64,000 nucleotides of DNA, taken from Sulfuricaulis sp040901545. Its GTDB lineage: Bacteria; Pseudomonadota; Gammaproteobacteria; Acidiferrobacterales; Sulfurifustaceae. The notes under the pieces were generated by a model. The model had not been told where the DNA came from and did not search any database. It was given only the letters and a program-made list of their open reading frames with translations. Shown here piece by piece: positions 57,971-64,000 of this stretch (position 1 is its first letter; each line of letters opens with the position of its first letter). The DNA is taken from positions 44,891-108,890 of the forward strand of contig NZ_JBBDYL010000043.1 of the NCBI RefSeq assembly GCF_040901545.1, written 5' to 3'. The translations under genes and the position numbers were made by a program.

Positions 57971-58159
57971 ATGGCCGTCACGAACAGCCGGTTGCGTCAC
58001 GAATTTCGCCATTTGGCGTCTAAACTGCGTAGGCGGGCATCAGACCGACTGCGTTCACTCCCGCGGATTGCCGCGTTAAAACCGCATCCGCTGTTTTACC
58101 TCATCGCCGGCCCGGTGGAAACCTGGGAACGGGGAATATCGGGTAAGTTCAAAAAATAG
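57971..58159 (+). CDS. Possible small basic protein
   Basis: A 62-residue frame, 'MAVTNSRLRHEFRHLASKLR' then a Pro/Leu-containing end 'HPLFYLIAGPVETWERG'. Arg-rich first half, no family recognised. The rest of the 57846-58195 gap is noncoding. Confidence 0.35.
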   Translation: MAVTNSRLRHEFRHLASKLRRRASDRLRSLPRIAALKPHPLFYLIAGPVETWERGISGKFKK

Positions 58160-58195
58160 AATCCTGCCCGTCGGTATCCGCTTTCAATACCTTAA

Positions 58196-59698
<1,503 letters not shown>

Positions 59699-59722
59699 GA
59701 CACTACCTCGCTAGAAGAGAAT

Positions 59723-60370
59723 TCACTGGCCGGAAACCTGTCCGTCCACCACGATAATCAATACCCGATAAGGTCCGTGTGCCCCAAGCGTCACCGTCTG
59801 CTCGATGTCAGCCGTGCGTGAGGGGCCGGAAACGAAATTCACGGCGCGCGGCAGCACCCTGTGTTCCGCGCGCAGCCGATCCCACGCGTCTTCCATGGTG
59901 GCCACGATTTGCGGTTTTTCCACCACGGCCACGTGCGTTTCCGGCAGCAAACTAACCGTTGCCGGCGTGGTGGGACCGGATAACAGCATCAGTGTACCGG
60001 TTTCGGCGATACCAAGGAACGTCCCGGTGATTCCGACCAAGTCGTCTCCGCGCGCCGCACGCGGTTCCACCTCGATGCCAGCCGCGCGCCAGTCGAGCGC
60101 TGCCATCGAGGGCCAACAAACCGCTTTCAACGGAAGCCGGCGCTCATTCAAATATCTCGCGACCAAACCCGACACATCCGAAGTTGTCGCCACGGAGACG
60201 ACATCGCTCGCCAAGCGGGCTGCCTGTTCGCAAAAACGTTTCACCAGGTCTTTTTCAAGCGGCGGGATGGGGCCGCGCGCGTGTCGGCGAATTTCGTTGT
60301 CAACATCCACCTCGACTCGGGGATTCCGCGCCTGGGCAATCCGGGCCAATATATTCTCGCGCGCACTCAT
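59723..60370 (-). CDS. lutC: Lactate utilization protein LutC
   Basis: A 215-residue LUD-domain protein ('GITGTFLGIAETGTLMLLSG', 'VNFVSGPSRTADIEQTVTLG'). Third part of the LutABC iron-sulfur complex that oxidises L-lactate. Overlaps lutB by 4 bp. Confidence 0.92.
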   Translation of the reverse strand: MSARENILARIAQARNPRVEVDVDNEIRRHARGPIPPLEKDLVKRFCEQAARLASDVVSVATTSDVSGLVARYLNERRLPLKAVCWPSMAALDWRAAGIEVEPRAARGDDLVGITGTFLGIAETGTLMLLSGPTTPATVSLLPETHVAVVEKPQIVATMEDAWDRLRAEHRVLPRAVNFVSGPSRTADIEQTVTLGAHGPYRVLIIVVDGQVSGQ

Positions 60371-61773
60371 GACGATTTCCCCGATTTGTACAGATCGCGG
60401 AAAGTACGGCCCGCGGGCGCAGGCAAATCGCGCCCCTTCGTCCAGCCGGAAACGCCTATTAAATAACGTAACCGCTTTTTATCACCGGCCAGCAGTTGCA
60501 ACAATCGCGCGATAATGCGCGCGCCCACGGCGTAGACCGCCGGACGTCGCGCCATCCATGACCAGACACCGAGCGCCGCGCGCTCCGTCCAGGGGCGTAA
60601 CCGCTGTTCCATCTGCCGGGTGCGCAAATGCCGCATCAAATCCGGGAGCGGGATTTTCACCGGGCAGACCACTGCGCACTCGCCGCAAAACGTGGAAGCA
60701 TGGGGCAGATCGAGCGCGTTGGCCAAGCCCACGAAAGCCGGCGTCAGGACCGAGCCCATGGGACCCGGATAGACCCAACCGTAGGCGTGTCCGCCCACGT
60801 TCTGATACACCGGGCAGTGATTCATGCACGCACCGCAACGGATGCAGCGCAGCATCGGCTGCAACTCGGTGCCGAGCAATCGGCTGCGGCCGTTGTCGAG
60901 CAAGATAATGTGAAAGCGTTCGGCGCCGTCCGTTTCTTTCTGCCCTTTGGTCCCGGTCAAGACCGAAACGTAATTGGTGATGGACTGGCCGGTGGCGGCG
61001 CGTGGTAACAGGCGCAAGAGTGTTGTCACGTCTTCAAGGGTCGGCACCACCTTTTCTATGCCGGTAATGGCGACATGCACCCGGGGGAGCGTGGTGGTGA
61101 GCCTCCCGTTGCCTTCGTTGGTTACAATCAGGACCGATCCGGTTTCGGCGATGATGAAATTTCCGCCCGAGATTCCCAGCTCCGCCGCCAGAAACCCGGG
61201 ACGCAGGATTTCACGCGCTTCGCGGCAGAGTTCGCCGATCTGCGTGGTGCGCGTTCGATGGTGCTTTTTCTCGAACAGATCGGAAATGTCCTCCTTGCTC
61301 TTGTGCACCACCGGGGCCACGATATGCGAAGGCGGTTCCTTCGCCAGCTGCAGGATGTATTCCCCGAGATCGGTCTCGAGCACCTCGACACCCTCGCTGG
61401 CCAGATGATCGTTGAGCGCGCATTCTTCGGAGACCATGGATTTGGATTTTACCGCCTTGCGCAATCCGTATTGGCGCGCGATGTCGGCCACAATACGGTT
61501 AGCGTCGTCCGGAGTCTCCGCCCAATGCACGACGGCGCCGCGCGCGGTGGCTTCCTGTTCAAACCGGAGCAAATAACGGTCAAGATTTTCGGTCACCTTG
61601 CGGCGGATTTCCGCCGCCGCGTTGCGTATTTCCCCGAAATTCGGCAGTTCCGCGTTGGCCGCCGCGCGGCTGTCCACGAACTTCGACTGAAGCCTTTCCA
61701 GCGCGCGCTGCAATTTTTCATTGTGCAGATTTTCCGCCGCCTTGCGCTTGAAATGCATCGCGGTTACTTGCAT
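60367..61773 (-). CDS. lutB: Lactate utilization iron-sulfur protein LutB
   Basis: A 468-residue protein: N-terminal LUD domain ('GISGGNFIIAETGSVLIVTN'), then two 4Fe-4S cysteine clusters 'CIRCGACMNHCPVY' and 'CGECAVVCPVKIP', and a helical C-terminal region. Electron-transfer subunit of LutABC. Overlaps lutA by one base at its start. Confidence 0.95.
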   Translation of the reverse strand: MQVTAMHFKRKAAENLHNEKLQRALERLQSKFVDSRAAANAELPNFGEIRNAAAEIRRKVTENLDRYLLRFEQEATARGAVVHWAETPDDANRIVADIARQYGLRKAVKSKSMVSEECALNDHLASEGVEVLETDLGEYILQLAKEPPSHIVAPVVHKSKEDISDLFEKKHHRTRTTQIGELCREAREILRPGFLAAELGISGGNFIIAETGSVLIVTNEGNGRLTTTLPRVHVAITGIEKVVPTLEDVTTLLRLLPRAATGQSITNYVSVLTGTKGQKETDGAERFHIILLDNGRSRLLGTELQPMLRCIRCGACMNHCPVYQNVGGHAYGWVYPGPMGSVLTPAFVGLANALDLPHASTFCGECAVVCPVKIPLPDLMRHLRTRQMEQRLRPWTERAALGVWSWMARRPAVYAVGARIIARLLQLLAGDKKRLRYLIGVSGWTKGRDLPAPAGRTFRDLYKSGKSS

Positions 61774-62507
61774 CAGCCCTCCCGTTCATCCCCGGCGAGG
61801 ACTTCCGCAACGTGCAGCACACGCGTGTGCACATCGCCGCGGCGGCGCAGGCGGCCTTCGATGTTCAGCAGGCAGCCCAAGTCACCGGCCACGACGGCAT
61901 CGGCGCCGGTCTGCGCGATGTGCTGGCATTTCTTGTCCGCCATGGCTGCGGAAATTTCGCCGAACTTGACCGAAAACGTGCCGCCGAAACCGCAGCAGGT
62001 TGTGGCCTCGCGCATCTCGGTGATGCTTACCCCCGGCATTTTCGAAAGCAACGCGCGCGGCTGCGCTTGCACCCCCAATTCGCGCAAGCCGGAGCAGGAA
62101 TCGTGATAAGTCAGGGATCCAGAAAAGCGGCCGGGAATGTGCTTCAGCTTGGCCACGTTCGCGAGAAAATCGGCGAGCTCATAAGTGCGCGATGAAAGCC
62201 GATTGACGGCATCAATCATCGTAGGATCATCTTTAAACAGCGCCGGGTAATGGACGCGGATCATGCCGGCGCAGGAGCCGGAAGGAACGACTACGTATTC
62301 ACAGCCGTCGAATTCCCCGATAAGTTTCCTGGCCAGTGCTTTGGCGGATGTCTGCTCGCCCGAGTTGTATCCCGGCTGGCCGCAGCAGGTCTGGGTGGCC
62401 GGAACGACAACTTCGCATCCCGCCGATTCCAGCAGGCGGATGGCCGCAAATCCGATTCTCGGCCGCATGAGATCGACAAGACAGGTTACGAACAGGCCAA
62501 CACGCAT
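61773..62507 (-). CDS. lutA: Lactate utilization protein LutA
   Basis: A 244-residue protein with two cysteine-rich CCG domains ('CCGQPGYNSG' near residue 42 and 'CCGFGGTFS' near 180), as in heterodisulfide-reductase-like LutA. Start ATG 62507, 44 bp after the metZ stop with no terminator seen between. Confidence 0.94.
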   Translation of the reverse strand: MRVGLFVTCLVDLMRPRIGFAAIRLLESAGCEVVVPATQTCCGQPGYNSGEQTSAKALARKLIGEFDGCEYVVVPSGSCAGMIRVHYPALFKDDPTMIDAVNRLSSRTYELADFLANVAKLKHIPGRFSGSLTYHDSCSGLRELGVQAQPRALLSKMPGVSITEMREATTCCGFGGTFSVKFGEISAAMADKKCQHIAQTGADAVVAGDLGCLLNIEGRLRRRGDVHTRVLHVAEVLAGDEREG

Positions 62508-62551
62508 GACATTCCTCAGTTAATTTTCCGGCCTCATACGCAAGGCGCATC

Positions 62552-63739
62552 TTACTTTTGTGTCAGCCCGCGCGCGAGATCTTTCTTGAGGTCTTCAACG
62601 TCCTCCAGTCCGGCCGAAATCCGGACCAGGCCATCGCTGATGCCGGCTTCGGCGCGCTGTTCGGGTTCCAGCCGGCCGTGCGTGGTCGTGGCCGGATGGG
62701 TGATGGTGGATTTGGCGTCGCCCAGATTCGCCGTGATGGAAATAACACGCACGCTGTCGATCACGCGCCAGGCCGCTTCCTGCCCGCCCTTCACTTCAAA
62801 CGACACGATACCACCAAAACCGGACTGTTGTTGCTTCGCGAGCTCGTGCTGCGGGTGGGAAGCGAGCCCGGGATAATAAACGCGCTTGACGCGCGGTTGC
62901 TGCTCGAGCCATTGCGCCAGTTCCCATGCATTCGCGCTGTGCGCCTTGACCCTGAGACTTAAAGTTTCCAGACCCTTGAGGAACACCCACGCATTGAATG
63001 GGCTCAGGCTCGGACCGCAGGTGCGCATGAAACCGTAGACCTTCTCTCCCACCAGCTCCTGACTGCCGATAACGGCGCCGCCGATACATCGTCCCTGGCC
63101 ATCGATGTATTTGGTCGCCGAGTGGATCACGATATCGGCACCTAACCTAAACGGCAGCTGCTGTGCCGGTGTGCAAAATACATTATCCACCACCAGCAGG
63201 CAGCCTTTGGCATGCGCGATTTTCGCCAGTCGGGCGATATCGGCGATTTCCATCAGCGGATTGGTGGGCGTTTCGAGAAACAGCAGCTTGGTATTCGGCT
63301 TGATCGCCTTTTCCCAGGCGGCGTAATCCGTCAGCGGCACATAAGTGGTTCCGATGCCGAACTTGGCGAGATAATTATTGAACAACAGGATCGTCGCGCC
63401 AAAGAGACTGCGCGAGGTGACGATATGATCGCCCGACTTCAACAGCGCCAGGCAGGTCGACAGGATCGCGACCATGCCGGAGGCGGTGGCGACACAGGTC
63501 GCGCCGCCCTCCAGCGCCGCCAGCCGCTCCTCGAACGCGCGCACCGTGGGATTGGTGAAACGCGAATAGATATTCCCCGGCATCGTCCCGGCAAACCGCG
63601 CCGCCGCCTCCGCGGCGTTCTTGAAGACGTAACTCGAGGTGACAAAAAGCGGCTCGGAGTTTTCGCCCTCGCTGGTGCGATGCTGCCCCGCCCTTACCGC
63701 CCGGGTATCAAAACCCCATTTTTCAAAATCATCAGTCAT
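62552..63739 (-). CDS. metZ: O-succinylhomoserine sulfhydrylase
   Basis: A 395-residue Cys/Met-metabolism PLP enzyme. The PLP lysine is in 'IHSATKYIDGQGRCIGG' (about K210), and 'YSRFTNPTVRAFEERLAALE' is the family start. It makes homocysteine from O-succinylhomoserine and sulfide. Upstream it has a SAM-II riboswitch and terminator, so expression should fall when SAM is plentiful. Confidence 0.95.
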   Translation of the reverse strand: MTDDFEKWGFDTRAVRAGQHRTSEGENSEPLFVTSSYVFKNAAEAAARFAGTMPGNIYSRFTNPTVRAFEERLAALEGGATCVATASGMVAILSTCLALLKSGDHIVTSRSLFGATILLFNNYLAKFGIGTTYVPLTDYAAWEKAIKPNTKLLFLETPTNPLMEIADIARLAKIAHAKGCLLVVDNVFCTPAQQLPFRLGADIVIHSATKYIDGQGRCIGGAVIGSQELVGEKVYGFMRTCGPSLSPFNAWVFLKGLETLSLRVKAHSANAWELAQWLEQQPRVKRVYYPGLASHPQHELAKQQQSGFGGIVSFEVKGGQEAAWRVIDSVRVISITANLGDAKSTITHPATTTHGRLEPEQRAEAGISDGLVRISAGLEDVEDLKKDLARGLTQK

Positions 63740-63777
63740 GGCCTGCTGCTCCTGTTCTTAAAACTTTTATCTATCGC

Positions 63778-63844
63778 CGTCATTCCGGCGAAAGCCGGAA
63801 TCCAGATTAATATGCTGGATGCCGGTTTTCACCGGCATGACGAC
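63778..63844. repeat. Palindromic intergenic repeat (REP-like)
   Basis: Two head-to-head hairpins, GTCATTCCGGCGAAAGCC-type and its mirrored partner GGTTTTCACCGGCATGAC, joined by ATTAATATG. The common proteobacterial 'GTCATTCCGGC' repeat type. It lies in the metZ leader, between terminator and start codon. Confidence 0.8.
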
Positions 63845-63905
63845 ATTTTGCCTTCGATAGAGCTTTTGCAGGTGTCACTGCACGGGCTTGCGGGAGTCCA
63901 GAAAC

Positions 63906-63927
63906 GAAAAAAGCCGCGAATGCGGCT
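63906..63927 (-). terminator. Terminator after the SAM-II riboswitch
   Basis: AGCCGC/GCGGCT with a 4-nt loop, followed leftward by TTTTTT. It comes 15 bases after the riboswitch core, so it probably acts as the riboswitch's expression platform. Confidence 0.85.
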
Positions 63928-63942
63928 AGAGCGGGATACTCT

Positions 63943-63996
63943 CGCTTTAGCGGCATTTGTATCGCGCCCGCAAGCTGAAGCTCAAATCGGCGCCAA
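63943..63996 (-). ncRNA. SAM-II riboswitch of metZ
   Basis: On the minus strand: P1 stem GCGCC/GGCGC, the conserved GATTTGAGC loop, CTTGC before the 3' P1 strand, then GATACAAATGCC and the diagnostic GCTAAAGCG. AUUUG can pair with CAAAU to form the pseudoknot. This order matches the SAM-II (SAM-alpha) class and not SAM-I, which has no GCTAAA element. SAM binding should switch off metZ. Confidence 0.8.
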
Positions 63997-64000
63997 TCGA

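Noticed and set aside
63943..63996. SAM-I riboswitch before metZ
   Set aside because: The SAM-I core (AGAG/GATG-rich four-way junction) is absent; the GCTAAA and GATTTG elements fit SAM-II.

Overview
The window looks like a chromosomal segment of a gammaproteobacterium, possibly a sulfur oxidiser. This is inferred from the gene set: System I cytochrome c maturation, LptF/LptG divergent from pepA-holC-valS, ilvBNC-psd-pssA-leuA, and a Tat-exported sulfite dehydrogenase with its own cytochrome. No rRNA or tRNA gene was recognised. The ends are core genome. The stretch from about 5.7 to 20.5 kb is accessory DNA full of duplications and transposon remnants.

Layout. 1-5.7 kb: cytochrome c maturation in two convergent blocks, ccmB(partial)-C-D-E-G on + and ccmF-H-I on -. 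5.7-9.7 kb: an RDD-family membrane gene, a sorAB-like sulfite dehydrogenase pair, a diverged menA 3' fragment, a second truncated RDD copy sharing a 328-bp direct repeat, a yefM-yoeB toxin-antitoxin pair and a third RDD tail. 9.7-20.5 kb: an intact REP-associated tyrosine transposase with inverted ends, then three direct copies of the 3' end of an IS91-like element. Each copy carries the transposase C-terminus, about 130 bp of spacer, a conserved 30-codon micro-ORF and the same TTTTCCTATC end. Between the copies lie foreign cargo genes: a membrane-anchored polymorphic-toxin-like protein with a probable PD-(D/E)XK nuclease tip, translationally coupled to a propeller/tandem-thioredoxin-fold protein and followed by a small anchored protein; and a separate 353-residue protein of unknown function. 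An ISNCY-like remnant and pieces of other transposases and of an SMP-30 gene lie in the same region.

20.5-31.7 kb: menA-like prenyltransferase, SLC13 and MFS transporters, dsbB, lptF-lptG, pepA-holC and a long acidic disordered protein. 31.7-44.8 kb: valS, with a palindromic repeat inserted in frame, then a glycine-zipper protein, a small secreted protein, FKBP isomerase, prfC, cspA, an unrecognised protein with a CRP-like C-terminus, Nudix hydrolase, M48 lipoprotein peptidase, rimI, family-4 UDG and an SMP-30-like protein. 44.8-54.3 kb: the leftward branched-chain amino acid and phosphatidylethanolamine block (ilvBNC-psd-pssA, then leuA with its own short leader peptide) with cysS and gltX upstream. 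54.5-64 kb: ppiB-lpxH, a lipoprotein, glycerate kinase, and metZ-lutABC-mmsA read leftward. The metZ leader carries a convincing SAM-II riboswitch followed by an intrinsic terminator and a palindromic intergenic repeat.

Main points for follow-up: the IS91-end cassette array with its micro-ORF, the toxin-like operon inside it, the SAM-II riboswitch, the in-frame palindromic insertion in valS, and the direct repeat that would allow loss of sorAB.
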